From the NCBI RefSeq assembly GCF_004216695.1, contig NZ_SGXC01000001.1, positions 310,001 to 374,000 on the forward strand: a stretch of DNA of 64,000 nucleotides. Direction: 5' to 3'. The notes below the pieces were generated by a model. The model was given only the letters and a program-made list of their open reading frames with translations, made no database searches and was not told where the DNA came from. This document shows positions 27,573 through 40,225 of this stretch, piece by piece. A program made the translations under genes and the position numbers. The first letter of the stretch is position 1, and every line of letters begins with the position of its first letter. This DNA comes from Pigmentiphaga kullae. Lineage in GTDB: Bacteria; Pseudomonadota; Gammaproteobacteria; Burkholderiales; Burkholderiaceae_B.

Positions 27573-28496
27573 ATGGAATTGAGGCATCTGCGCTACTTCG
27601 TGGCGGTGGCCGAGGAAGAGCACATGACCCGCGCCGCCTCGCGGCTGGCCATCCAGCAGCCGCCGTTGAGCCAACAGATCCAGGCGCTGGAACAAGAAGT
27701 GGGCGTGCAATTGTTCGATCGCCGGCCGCGCAGCATCCGGCTCAACGCGGCCGGCAAACTGTTCCTGAGCGATGTGCGGAAGGTCCTGGCCGACGTGGAG
27801 GCCGCCGTCCAGCGCGTGCGGCGCTTCGACCTGGGCGAGGAAGGAAGGATCCGCGTCGGCTTCACCAGCTCGGCGTCACTGCACCAGCTGACCCCACGCA
27901 TCGTGCGCGCCTTTCGCACCAGCTATCCGCTGATGTTCCTGGAGATAGGCGAAGGCACGACGCATGACCTGCTGCACGCGGTCGAACAGGAACGGCTGGA
28001 CATCGCTTTCGTGCGCTCGCCGCTGCCCGCCAATTCAAGCCTGGAAAGCGTGACGCTGGTACGCGAGAACATGGTGGTCGCCGTGCCGTCGAACCACCGG
28101 CTGGCCCAGGAGCCGCGGCAAGGCATCGCGCTGGCCGCGCTGAAGGACGAGGACTTCATCCTGTTCCATCCACTCAACGGATGGGGTATCAAGGACATGC
28201 TGATGGAGGTGTGCCAGCGCAATGGCTTCGTGCCTCGCGCGGTGGAAGAAGTGCCGCGGCTGATCGCGGCCATCCACTTGGTGGCGGCGGGGCTGGGCAT
28301 CTCGATCGTGCCGCAGTCGATGCGCTCGATCCAGCCCGACTGCGTGGTCTACCGGCCGCTGGATCCGCCCACGGCGTTCACGGTGCCGCTGGAACTGGCG
28401 CACCGCCGCAACGTGGACGCGGAAGGAATCCGCCGCTTCCTGGCCATGTCGCTGCAGCTTGCGCAGGCTGACACGGCCGAGGATCCGGCGCGATGA
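27573..28496 (+). CDS. LysR-family transcriptional regulator
   Basis: 307 residues: N-terminal winged helix (MELRHLRYFVAVAEEEHMTRAASRLAIQQPPLSQQIQALE, typical LysR helix-turn-helix) and a C-terminal periplasmic-binding-like effector domain (about 90-290). The divergent position next to the monooxygenase operon indicates local regulator of that operon, responding to an unknown, possibly aromatic, effector. The preceding GGAG lies about eight bases upstream. It ends 40 bp from the convergent gltD stop. Confidence 0.93.
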   Translation: MELRHLRYFVAVAEEEHMTRAASRLAIQQPPLSQQIQALEQEVGVQLFDRRPRSIRLNAAGKLFLSDVRKVLADVEAAVQRVRRFDLGEEGRIRVGFTSSASLHQLTPRIVRAFRTSYPLMFLEIGEGTTHDLLHAVEQERLDIAFVRSPLPANSSLESVTLVRENMVVAVPSNHRLAQEPRQGIALAALKDEDFILFHPLNGWGIKDMLMEVCQRNGFVPRAVEEVPRLIAAIHLVAAGLGISIVPQSMRSIQPDCVVYRPLDPPTAFTVPLELAHRRNVDAEGIRRFLAMSLQLAQADTAEDPAR

Positions 28497-28511
28497 CGCG
28501 GCGCCGAACGA

Positions 28512-28529
28512 GAGGGCCTGCGGGCCCTC
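28512..28529. terminator. Short hairpin between convergent LysR and gltD genes
   Basis: GAGGGCC (28512-28518) pairs with GGCCCTC (28523-28529) around a four-base loop. It has no clear U-tract on either strand, so it is a weak bidirectional terminator candidate. Confidence 0.35.
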
Positions 28530-28536
28530 CCCCCGC

Positions 28537-30006
28537 TTAGCGAGGCAGCTCGGTCGAGCCCATCAGGAAGGTATCGACCGAGGCCGCGCACTGGCGGCCT
28601 TCGCGGATGGCCCAGACCACCAGCGACTGGCCGCGCCGCATGTCGCCGGCTGCGAAGACCTTGTCGACGTTGGTGCGGTAGTCGTCGGTATTGGCACGCG
28701 CGTTGCCCCGGGCATCGCGCTCGACGCCGAAGGCTTCCAGCACCTGCTGCACCGGCGACACGAAGCCCATGGCGAACAGCACCAGGTCGGCCGGCAGTTC
28801 GAACTCGGAGCCCTCGACCTCGGCCATCTTCATCTGGCCGTTGTCGCCGCGCACCCATTCGACGCGGCAGGCCACGAGCGAGGTCACCTTGCCGCCCTTG
28901 CCCTTGAAGGTCTTGGTCGACACCGCCCAGTCGCGGTCCACGCCTTCCTCGTGGGACGAAGAGGTCCGCAGCTTCAGCGGCCAGTACGGCCAGGTCAGTT
29001 CCTTGTTCTCGGACACCGGGGGCTGCGGCATGACCTCGAACTGCGTGACGGAGGCCGCACCGTGGCGGTTGCTGGTGCCCACGCAGTCCGACCCGGTGTC
29101 GCCGCCACCGATCACGATGACGTGCTTGCCCGTGGCCATGATCTGGTCCTTGAGCTTGTCGCCCGCCACCACCTTGTTCTGCTGGCGCAGGAAGTCCATC
29201 GCGAAATGCACGCCCTGGAGCTCGCGGCCCGGCACCGGCAGGTCGCGCGGGGTTTCCGAGCCGCCCGACACGACGATGGCGTCGAATTCGGCCTGCAGCT
29301 CCTGCGGCGTCTTCACCGAGGCGGAAATGCCCAGCGCCTTGGCGTCCTCGGCCCGGCCGACGAAGGTCGAGGGGCGGAACACGACGCCTTCCTGCTCCAT
29401 CTGCGCCATGCGGCGGTCGATCTGCCACTTTTCCAGCTTGAAGTCGGGAATGCCGTAGCGCAGCAGCCCGCCGATGCGGTCGCTCTTCTCGAACACCGTC
29501 ACTTCGTGCCCGGCGCGCGCCAGTTGCTGGGCGCAGGCCAGCCCGGCGGGGCCGGAGCCGACCACCGCCACTTTCTTGCCCGTCCTGGTCTTGGGCGACA
29601 CGGGAACGACCCAGCCGTGTTCCCAGCCATGGTCGATGATGGCGTGCTCGATCGACTTGATGCCGACGGCGTCGCTGTTGATGTTGAGCGTACACGCCGC
29701 TTCGCAGGGCGCCGGGCAGATGCGCCCGGTGAACTCGGGGAAATTGTTGGTGGAGTGCAGCACCGCCAGGGCCTGCTTCCAGTTCTGGCGATACACCAGG
29801 TCATTCCAGTCGGGAATGATGTTGTTGACCGGACAGCCGTTCGTGCAGAACGGGATGCCGCAGTCCATGCACCGGGCGCCCTGCTGCCTGGCCTGCTCGG
29901 TGTTCAGATGAAGGACGAATTCCTTCCAGTGCTTGACGCGCTGCTCGGGCGCTTCCGCCGCTTCCTGCAGACGCTGGTATTCCAGAAATCCGGTGACCTT
30001 ACCCAT
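28537..30006 (-). CDS. gltD: Glutamate synthase small subunit GltD
   Basis: 489-residue electron-transfer subunit of NADPH glutamate synthase. N-terminal iron-sulfur cysteines (C46, C49 in [14 protein letters not shown], then CPAPCEAAC), a FAD-binding fold ([35 protein letters not shown]) and an NADPH-binding fold ([15 protein letters not shown]). It accepts electrons from NADPH and passes them to GltB. Same operon as gltB, 97 bp downstream. Confidence 0.96.
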   Translation of the reverse strand: MGKVTGFLEYQRLQEAAEAPEQRVKHWKEFVLHLNTEQARQQGARCMDCGIPFCTNGCPVNNIIPDWNDLVYRQNWKQALAVLHSTNNFPEFTGRICPAPCEAACTLNINSDAVGIKSIEHAIIDHGWEHGWVVPVSPKTRTGKKVAVVGSGPAGLACAQQLARAGHEVTVFEKSDRIGGLLRYGIPDFKLEKWQIDRRMAQMEQEGVVFRPSTFVGRAEDAKALGISASVKTPQELQAEFDAIVVSGGSETPRDLPVPGRELQGVHFAMDFLRQQNKVVAGDKLKDQIMATGKHVIVIGGGDTGSDCVGTSNRHGAASVTQFEVMPQPPVSENKELTWPYWPLKLRTSSSHEEGVDRDWAVSTKTFKGKGGKVTSLVACRVEWVRGDNGQMKMAEVEGSEFELPADLVLFAMGFVSPVQQVLEAFGVERDARGNARANTDDYRTNVDKVFAAGDMRRGQSLVVWAIREGRQCAASVDTFLMGSTELPR

Positions 30007-30030
30007 GGCTCTTTCCTGACTATCCTGTTT

Positions 30031-30059
30031 GGGGCCGGCGCGTACGCCGCGCCGGCCCC
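30031..30059 (-). other. gltB-gltD intercistronic GC hairpin
   Basis: GGGGCCGGCGCG (30031-30042) pairs perfectly with CGCGCCGGCCCC (30048-30059). It lies in the 97-bp spacer between gltB and gltD and could attenuate or stabilise the gltD transcript. There is no U-tract, so it is not a classic terminator. Confidence 0.5.
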
Positions 30060-30102
30060 GATTTCGTTACGGTTCGCGCCGCCTCCCGGCGGCAGGGCGT
30101 GC

Positions 30103-34887
<4,785 letters not shown>

Positions 34888-34990
34888 GGTGCGCTCCGCA
34901 GAAGAATTCGTGTGCCGGGCACGAATCCGGGGTACTGGACATCGGGATTCCGAACCCGGCGCGCGCACGGGGGCCGCGCCGGGGGAATCG

Positions 34991-35019
34991 ACGATACTGC
35001 GGCGCACCAGGGGCTGCAA
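34991..35019 (-). promoter_or_regulatory. Candidate sigma-70 promoter of gltBD
   Basis: Reading on the minus strand, TTGCAG (35014-35019) and TATCGT (34991-34996) are separated by 17 bases, about 105 bp upstream of the gltB ATG. This is a sequence-based guess without experimental support. Confidence 0.4.
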
Positions 35020-35040
35020 GAAAAATAAATAGGGGAACGT

Positions 35041-35085
35041 CCCCAATTATTATCCAGGCTACAAATCGAGGAAATTAAATTGGGG
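35041..35085. repeat. CCCCAATT/AATTGGGG inverted repeat beside the RAYT gene
   Basis: CCCCAATT (35041-35048) and AATTGGGG (35078-35085) are perfect inverted copies 29 bp apart, just 3' of the RAYT-like stop codon and upstream of gltB. This AT/G-rich motif could mark the boundary of the inserted RAYT unit. Confidence 0.4.
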
Positions 35086-35093
35086 TCGCACCA

Positions 35094-35795
35094 TTACCGT
35101 GCGTTTTCGCCCTCGGCCTTGGGTTGCTTGCGCGGCCTTCCCCGCTTGCTTGCGGCGGCCCGCCGGCTGCTGGTGCCCTCCAGCGACTGCACGAAGGCCG
35201 GACCACCCAGGGCCCATTGGCCATATAGCGCCTGCTCGATGCGCAGCGCCGTGGACGGCGCCACGCCTTCGGCCATCCGGGCGCGGTAGTTGGCCTGACG
35301 GTCGAACGGCGTGTTGCCGCAGGCCCAGTAGTCGGCGTGGTCATGCAGCATGCCGGCCGATGCGGCACCCATATGCGCCGGGGCCGAAGACCATCGCCAC
35401 AGCTCCGCATCGCCCGCCAGCCCTTGACGCAGCGGGACGGTCTCGAGCCAGATCAGACCGGGCAGCACCCAGGCTCCCGGCTCGACCAGGGTGGAGCGGA
35501 AGCGGCCGGCGAAGACCCTTCCTATATGCAGCCGGGCCGCCAGGCGACGCCCCAGGGACTGGATCACGGCCGAGATCCCTCCTGGACCGGTGGGGGTGGC
35601 CAGGAGCAGCAACTGGTCAAAGGTAAGCGCCCACCCATGCACCGCCACCCCGTGCTGCCTGGCATCCGCCTCCACCCACGCCGCGACCTGGTCCAGCATG
35701 GCGCCGCCGTCGCCTCCCGCCGACAAGGGCACCGTGAAACGGGCCTGGGCGAGGTGGGGAAGATCCGGGGCGTACAGACGGGGGAGACGGGCCAT
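35094..35795 (-). CDS. REP-associated tyrosine transposase-like protein with lost catalytic residues
   Basis: 233 residues aligning by eye with RAYT (Y1-type, IS200-like) transposases: MARLPRLY start, VHGWALTFDQLLLLATP, GRVFAGRFRSTLVEP, LETVPLRQGLAG and WRWSSAPAH. In active members the middle motif holds two histidines (HxH); here residues 61-63 are QLL. The nucleophile Tyr of the RYxxxNPVRAG helix is W116. The frame is nevertheless complete, with a basic tail (KRGRPRKQPK). It may be a domesticated DNA-binding protein or a recent pseudo-enzyme. It diverges from rpoH. Confidence 0.8.
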   Translation of the reverse strand: MARLPRLYAPDLPHLAQARFTVPLSAGGDGGAMLDQVAAWVEADARQHGVAVHGWALTFDQLLLLATPTGPGGISAVIQSLGRRLAARLHIGRVFAGRFRSTLVEPGAWVLPGLIWLETVPLRQGLAGDAELWRWSSAPAHMGAASAGMLHDHADYWACGNTPFDRQANYRARMAEGVAPSTALRIEQALYGQWALGGPAFVQSLEGTSSRRAAASKRGRPRKQPKAEGENAR

Positions 35796-36004
35796 TTCTA
35801 GGGACGCATCAATATCGAAGGTCGAAAAATGCAGGTTTCCGCGAACGATACGCCGATTTCATGGTCTATGCAGTATGAAACCCTGATCATCCGCCTACCC
35901 CTGGCCTTCCGTCGGTCGCCCTGACGCCGGCCCGGCCGGGTTAGACCGCCGTGCTGCAACGCACAGCGATCGATTCGCTTTATCGCACCCATCAAAAACA
36001 CCCA

Positions 36005-36031
36005 TTAGCACTCTTTGTTCGAGAGTGCTAA
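36005..36031 (+). promoter_or_regulatory. CIRCE element (HrcA operator) upstream of rpoH
   Basis: TTAGCACTC (36005-36013), nine spacer bases, then GAGTGCTAA (36023-36031), an exact match to the consensus CIRCE inverted repeat. It ends 26 bases before the rpoH ATG, inside the leader. HrcA repressors bind CIRCE and release on heat shock, which predicts that HrcA represses rpoH here. Confidence 0.93.
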
Positions 36032-36057
36032 CCTTCAGACATGGAGGTAAGCCGTTT

Positions 36058-36972
36058 ATGAAACGTTCGTCGAATCAGTCCAACGTCCTCGCACCCGCCA
36101 CAAGCGGTCCGGGCGCGCTGGCCCTGGCCATCGCCAACCCGGGCGCCCTTGGAACGATCGAAGCCTATATCGGTGCCGTCAACCGGCTGCCGGTGCTGAC
36201 GGCCGAGCAGGAACACGAGCTGGCCCAGCGCTATCAGGAAAAGCAGGATCTGAACGCCGCCCGCGAACTGGTGCTGTCGCACCTGCGTCTGGTGGTGGCC
36301 ATCGCCCGCCAGTACCTGGGCTATGGGCTGCCGCACGCCGACCTGATCCAGGAAGGCAACGTCGGCCTGATGAAGGCCGTCAAGCGCTTCGACCCCAACC
36401 GCGGCGTGCGGCTGGTGTCCTTCGCCATCCACTGGGTCAAGGCCGAGATTCACGAGTACATCCTGAAGAACTGGCGCCTGGTCAAGGTGGCGACCACCAA
36501 GGCCCAGCGCAAGCTGTTCTTCAACCTGCGCAGCCTGAAGCCGGACTCGCATGCGCTGACGCCGGAACAGGTCGAGGAAATCGCCGCCAGCCTGAACGTG
36601 CGGCCGCAGGACGTGACCGAGATGGAAGTGCGCCTGTACGGGCAGGACATGGCCCTGGAAGGCCGTGGCACCGATGACGGCGAAAACGATTTCGCCCCCA
36701 TCGCCTACCTGTCGGACGAAGGCCAGCAAGAGCCCAGCGCCATCCTGGAAGAACGCCGCCGCGACGAACTGCACGGCAGCGGACTCCTGCAGGCCCTGGA
36801 AAGCCTGGACGAACGGTCGCGCCGCATCATCGAGGCGCGCTGGCTGAAGGACGAGGGCGGCGCCACGCTGCAGGAACTCGCGGACGAGTTCGGCGTGTCC
36901 GCCGAGCGCATCCGCCAGATCGAGGCACGCGCCATGACCAAGATGCGCGGCGCACTGGCCGAGTACGCCTGA
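36058..36972 (+). CDS. rpoH: RNA polymerase heat-shock sigma factor RpoH (sigma-32)
   Basis: 304 residues. The RpoH box is present (QRKLFFNLRSLK, about residues 152-163), with regions 2 (DLIQEGNVGLMKAVKRFDPNRGVRLVSFAIHWVKAEIHEYILKNWR) and 4 (LQELADEFGVSAERIRQIEARAM). It directs transcription of heat-shock genes. GGAGG lies ten bases upstream of ATG 36058. Just upstream is a perfect CIRCE operator, so the sigma factor itself is probably under HrcA control. Confidence 0.96.
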   Translation: MKRSSNQSNVLAPATSGPGALALAIANPGALGTIEAYIGAVNRLPVLTAEQEHELAQRYQEKQDLNAARELVLSHLRLVVAIARQYLGYGLPHADLIQEGNVGLMKAVKRFDPNRGVRLVSFAIHWVKAEIHEYILKNWRLVKVATTKAQRKLFFNLRSLKPDSHALTPEQVEEIAASLNVRPQDVTEMEVRLYGQDMALEGRGTDDGENDFAPIAYLSDEGQQEPSAILEERRRDELHGSGLLQALESLDERSRRIIEARWLKDEGGATLQELADEFGVSAERIRQIEARAMTKMRGALAEYA

Positions 36973-37007
36973 CCCCGCAGGCAGCGGCCAGGGCGACACG
37001 AGCCCGA

Positions 37008-37040
37008 GGGCGGATTCCGGAGCACCGGATCCGCCCTTTT
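37008..37040 (+). terminator. rpoH intrinsic terminator
   Basis: GGGCGGATTCCGG (37008-37020) pairs with CCGGATCCGCCC (37025-37036) followed by TTTT. It sits 35 bp after the rpoH stop and is a convincing rho-independent terminator. Confidence 0.9.
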
Positions 37041-37293
37041 GCTTGGGCGCGACAACCGTCACACGAAGTTACAGAATTGGCGGAAATTTACGTGGAAACA
37101 CGGGTGGCGGGTGAACTTCCGCGCATGGATTCGGACTAACCGTCAGGTGGGACACGCTTTGGGTGCAACGCCCTCGTGTCGGAATGTCGGGCTTCCCCCC
37201 GCTCGATGTTTCTTCCGGTGCAGTCTGCCGGTACCAGCCGATACGTCCGCCTCTGCTTTTCTCCTCCCTCCCCCCCACTTGAGGCGGATATTC

Positions 37294-37322
37294 ACGGGAC
37301 ACTTCGGTGTCCCGTTTTTTTT
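37294..37322 (+). terminator. Strong intrinsic terminator with UUCG loop and no gene upstream
   Basis: ACGGGACAC (37294-37302), TTCG loop, GTGTCCCGT (37307-37315), then an eight-T run. No protein gene precedes it closely; rpoH already has its own terminator at 37008. It may end an unannotated small RNA. Confidence 0.85.
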
Positions 37323-37326
37323 ACGC

Positions 37327-37404
37327 TCCCCCCTACGCGCTGACGCGCGCCCCCCAGGGGGCGATGCGGGTGGACCGGCGGAGCCGGATCCACCGCATCC
37401 TGGG
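37327..37404 (-). repeat. Three-hairpin intergenic repeat, head type A, reversed orientation (copy 7)
   Basis: CCCCCTAC tail first, GCGCG/CGCGC mini-hairpin, C/G-run hairpin, then a type A head stem (GATGCG, TGGA, CCGGC and complements). It starts right after the orphan terminator. Confidence 0.72.
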
Positions 37405-37496
37405 TCTAGTGGGACCCTCATGGGTCGTAGCGCGGTTGCTATCGCTGGCTGCCAGCGGTAGCAACAGTGATTCAGTCCAAGATAGTTTCCCTAGAT

Positions 37497-37651
37497 CCAG
37501 GAAACCGCGGATCTGGCTCCGCCAGTCCGCCGGTTTCGCCCCCCTGGGCCCGGCGCCGGGCCGCCCCAAGGCGGGCCCAGGCTCCCTCGGGGGGCTGCCG
37601 CGTAGCGGCTGGGGGCTCACCATTCTGGGCCCGCGTCAGCGGGTAGGGGGG
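37497..37651 (+). repeat. Composite hairpin repeat: variant head stem with family-C insert (copy 8)
   Basis: The head stem is a third version (GAAAC, GCGGA, CTGGC with complementary arm). Between the GCCCCC arm and the GTCAGCGGGTAGGGGG tail is a family-C block (about 37541-37632) with CCCCAAGG and a GCCGC-gta-GCGGC hairpin. The tail ends nine bases from the sco1 stop. Confidence 0.68.
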
Positions 37652-37659
37652 GCTTCCCT

Positions 37660-38259
37660 CTACAACAGCTGACGAATGTCGCTGGTCAAGGCGTCGGCGC
37701 CGGCATTGTGGCGGGCGAACAGGCGCAGGTGGCCTTCGGGGTCGTAGATGTAGACGCCGGCCGTGTGGTCCATGGTGTAGGAGCCGGGCTCCTTGCCGGG
37801 CACCTTGGCGTAGAACACCTTGAAGGACTTGGCCACGCGGGCGGTGGCGTCGGCGTCGCCGCGCAACCCCAGGAAGCTGGGATCGAACTGGGTCACGTAG
37901 GCGCGCAGGATTTCGGGCGTGTCGCGCTCGGGGTCCACGGTCACGAATGCCACCTGGAGCCGGTCGCCGTCCTTGCCCAGGCTATTCTTGACCTGCACGA
38001 ATTCGGCCAGCGCGGTCGGGCAGACGTCGGGGCATTGCACGAAGCCGAAGAACACCACCAGGACCTTGCCCTTGAAATCCTGTAGCGTGCGCGGCTGGCC
38101 GTTGAAATCCGTCAGCGACAGATCGGTGCCCAGGTCCGACCCGCTGACATCCGTGCTGTTGAACGAAGGCTTCTTCTCGCAAGCCGCCAACATTGCCGCC
38201 GCCACGGCGACAGCGCCGGCGCGCAGGACGAAACGGCGGGAAACACCAAACTCGGCCAT
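37660..38259 (-). CDS. SCO1/SenC copper chaperone for cytochrome c oxidase
   Basis: 199 residues. The N-terminus has a twin-arginine motif (SRRFVLRAG) and lipobox (LAAC, Cys about residue 27), so it is a candidate Tat-exported lipoprotein. The thioredoxin-like domain has the copper-binding QCPDVCP pair and a C-terminal His (TMDHTAG). SCO proteins load the CuA site of CtaC. Starts at 38259; the stop at 37660 lies nine bases after a composite repeat. Confidence 0.93.
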   Translation of the reverse strand: MAEFGVSRRFVLRAGAVAVAAAMLAACEKKPSFNSTDVSGSDLGTDLSLTDFNGQPRTLQDFKGKVLVVFFGFVQCPDVCPTALAEFVQVKNSLGKDGDRLQVAFVTVDPERDTPEILRAYVTQFDPSFLGLRGDADATARVAKSFKVFYAKVPGKEPGSYTMDHTAGVYIYDPEGHLRLFARHNAGADALTSDIRQLL

Positions 38260-38266
38260 GACTACC

Positions 38267-39151
38267 TCACATCCAGTGGTCGACCAGCAGCGCCGCGAAC
38301 AGCAGCGACAGATACAGGATCGAATAGCGGAACAGGCGCCGCGCCAGCTCGTCGCTGTAGTGGCGGTAGAGCTTCCAGGCATAGCCCACGAACACCAGGC
38401 CCAGGGCCACGGCGCTGGCCAGGTAGACCAGGCCGCTCATGCGGATGACGTAGGGCAGCAGCGTGGTGGCGAACAGCGCCACGGAATACAGCAGGATGTG
38501 CAGCCGCGTGAGCTTCTGGCCGTGCGTAACGGGCAGCATGGGCAGGCCGGCGTTTTCGTAGTCCTTGGTGCGATACAGCGCCAGGGCCCAGAAATGGGGC
38601 GGCGTCCAGATGAAGATGATCAGCACCAGCAGCCAGGCCTCGGCCGGGACGCTGTCGGCCACGGCGGCCCAGCCCAGCGCGGGCGGCATGGCGCCGGACA
38701 GGCCGCCGATGACGATGTTCTGCGGCGTGCGGGGCTTCAGGATGACGGTATAGATGATGGCATAGCCGACGAAGGTGGCGAAGGTCAGCCACATGGTCAG
38801 CGGATTGACCAGGGTGTAGAGCACCGTCATGCCCAGGCCGCCGACCACGCCCGACATGGCGATGATCTGCAGCGCGCCGATGTCGCCCCGGGCGGTGGGC
38901 CGGTGGGCCGTGCGGGCCATGCGCGCGTCGACCTGCTCTTCGATCAGGCAGTTGATGGCAAACGCGGCCGCCGCCAGCAGCCAGATGCCTATCGTCGCCG
39001 CGATCACCGTCCGCCACGGCGGCACCGCGGGGGTGGCCAGGAACATGCCGATGACCGCGCAGAAAACGGCAAGCTGGCTGACGCGAGGCTTGGTCAGCAC
39101 CCAATATTGCCGAAGACGCAGACTGACGGTAGACACAGTAATGCTTTCCAT
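38267..39151 (-). CDS. ctaB: Protoheme IX farnesyltransferase CtaB (heme O synthase)
   Basis: 294-residue UbiA-type membrane prenyltransferase attaching farnesyl to heme for the oxidase. The prenyl-binding motif reads [19 protein letters not shown], a variant of the usual NxxxDxxxD; the second Asp-bearing loop ([12 protein letters not shown], then [16 protein letters not shown]) is present. GGAATCC precedes ATG 39151. Seven bases separate it from sco1, 15 from ctaA. Confidence 0.94.
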   Translation of the reverse strand: MESITVSTVSLRLRQYWVLTKPRVSQLAVFCAVIGMFLATPAVPPWRTVIAATIGIWLLAAAAFAINCLIEEQVDARMARTAHRPTARGDIGALQIIAMSGVVGGLGMTVLYTLVNPLTMWLTFATFVGYAIIYTVILKPRTPQNIVIGGLSGAMPPALGWAAVADSVPAEAWLLVLIIFIWTPPHFWALALYRTKDYENAGLPMLPVTHGQKLTRLHILLYSVALFATTLLPYVIRMSGLVYLASAVALGLVFVGYAWKLYRHYSDELARRLFRYSILYLSLLFAALLVDHWM

Positions 39152-39166
39152 GAGGATTCCCGAACT

Positions 39167-40216
39167 TCAGTAGGCCCTCGCGCCGTTCGCCGGCGCGTGG
39201 CGGGCCCGTCCCAGCCTGACCAGCAGCGTCACGCACAGGATGGTCAGGACGGCTGCCCCGCCGTTATGCAACACGGCGATCACTATAGGCCATTGCAGGA
39301 AAATGCTGGTCAGCCCGGTCAGCAGTTGCACCACGAGCATGGCCAGCAGCGCTCGCGACGGCCCCTGCAGGCCTTCGTAGCGGCGCAGCCTGAACGCCAG
39401 CGCGCCCAGATAGATCAGGACCACGAACGCGAAATTGCGGTGCGTCCAGTGGATGGCGGTGAGCGCGCTTTGCGAGATGATCTCGCCCGAGGGCAGTTCG
39501 CCCAGCCCGCGCACGATCGAATAGCCGCCGTGGAAGTCCATGTCCGGCAGCCACTGTCCGTGACAGGTCGGGAAATCCATGCAGGCCAGCGCCGCGTAGT
39601 TCGTGCTGACCCACCCGCCCAGCGCCAGCTGCGTATACAGCAGCGCCAGGCCGACCGCCACGTACTTCAGCCAACGTCCTGCTTCCGGCACGATATCCGG
39701 CAGCACCGTCTGCCTGGCCGACAGCCAGGTCAGCAGCGCCAGCAGGCTGATGCCGCCCAGCAGGTGGGCGGTGACCACGGCCGGCATCAGCTGATGCGTG
39801 ACGGTCCAGGCGCCGAAGGCTCCCTGCAGGCAGACCGCCGGCAGGATCACCGTGGCCAGCCAGGGAGATTGCGCCAGTGCCTTGCGGTGGCGCCAGGCCA
39901 TGAACACGATGCCGATGATCAGCATGCCCAGCAGGGTGCCCGCGTAGCGGTGGATCATCTCTATCCAGGCCTTGGATAGTGTAACCGGTCCCTCGGGCAT
40001 GGCCGTCGCGGCGGCGTGGATGTCGAGGCGCGCGCCGATGGGAGACGCATTGCCGTAGCAGCCCGGCCAGTCGGGGCAGCCCAGGCCGGAATCGGTCAGC
40101 CGCACGAAGGCGCCGAACATGATCAGGTCGAAGGTCAGGAACATCGTGATCGCCACCAGCCTGGCGTAGCGGGCGCGGATCCGGGAGCTTCCCTGGTCGA
40201 GGCGTTGCGTGTCCAT
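39167..40216 (-). CDS. ctaA: Heme A synthase CtaA
   Basis: 349-residue, eight-helix membrane protein converting heme O to heme A. Conserved histidines lie in EMIHRYAG, VVTAHLLGG, HWTHRNFA and AVLHNGGA. The GLGCPDWPGCYG and MDFPTCHG loops are typical. It is next to ctaB, sco1 and SURF1 in the oxidase assembly group. Confidence 0.95.
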   Translation of the reverse strand: MDTQRLDQGSSRIRARYARLVAITMFLTFDLIMFGAFVRLTDSGLGCPDWPGCYGNASPIGARLDIHAAATAMPEGPVTLSKAWIEMIHRYAGTLLGMLIIGIVFMAWRHRKALAQSPWLATVILPAVCLQGAFGAWTVTHQLMPAVVTAHLLGGISLLALLTWLSARQTVLPDIVPEAGRWLKYVAVGLALLYTQLALGGWVSTNYAALACMDFPTCHGQWLPDMDFHGGYSIVRGLGELPSGEIISQSALTAIHWTHRNFAFVVLIYLGALAFRLRRYEGLQGPSRALLAMLVVQLLTGLTSIFLQWPIVIAVLHNGGAAVLTILCVTLLVRLGRARHAPANGARAY

Positions 40217-40225
40217 GGTCCCGCC

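Larger units (their letters stand above)
37041..37659. other. 619-bp gene-free region with orphan terminator and two hairpin repeats
   Basis: No supported coding gene. Region 37041-37293 has no recognised feature but is followed by a strong terminator (37294-37322). Then come the reversed repeat copy 7 (37327-37404) and the composite copy 8 (37497-37651). Open frames here are short and unsupported. Confidence 0.6.

Noticed and set aside
34888..35046. GltB starting upstream at 35046 with a 53-residue extension
   Set aside because: The extension has no similarity to a glutamate synthase propeptide; ATG 34887 has a good ribosome-binding site and a propeptide of normal length.
37041..37293. A tRNA or 6S RNA gene before the orphan terminator
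   Set aside because: No cloverleaf arms or 3' CCA pattern, and no convincing 6S-like long helix could be traced by eye. Only a generic small-RNA call is justified.
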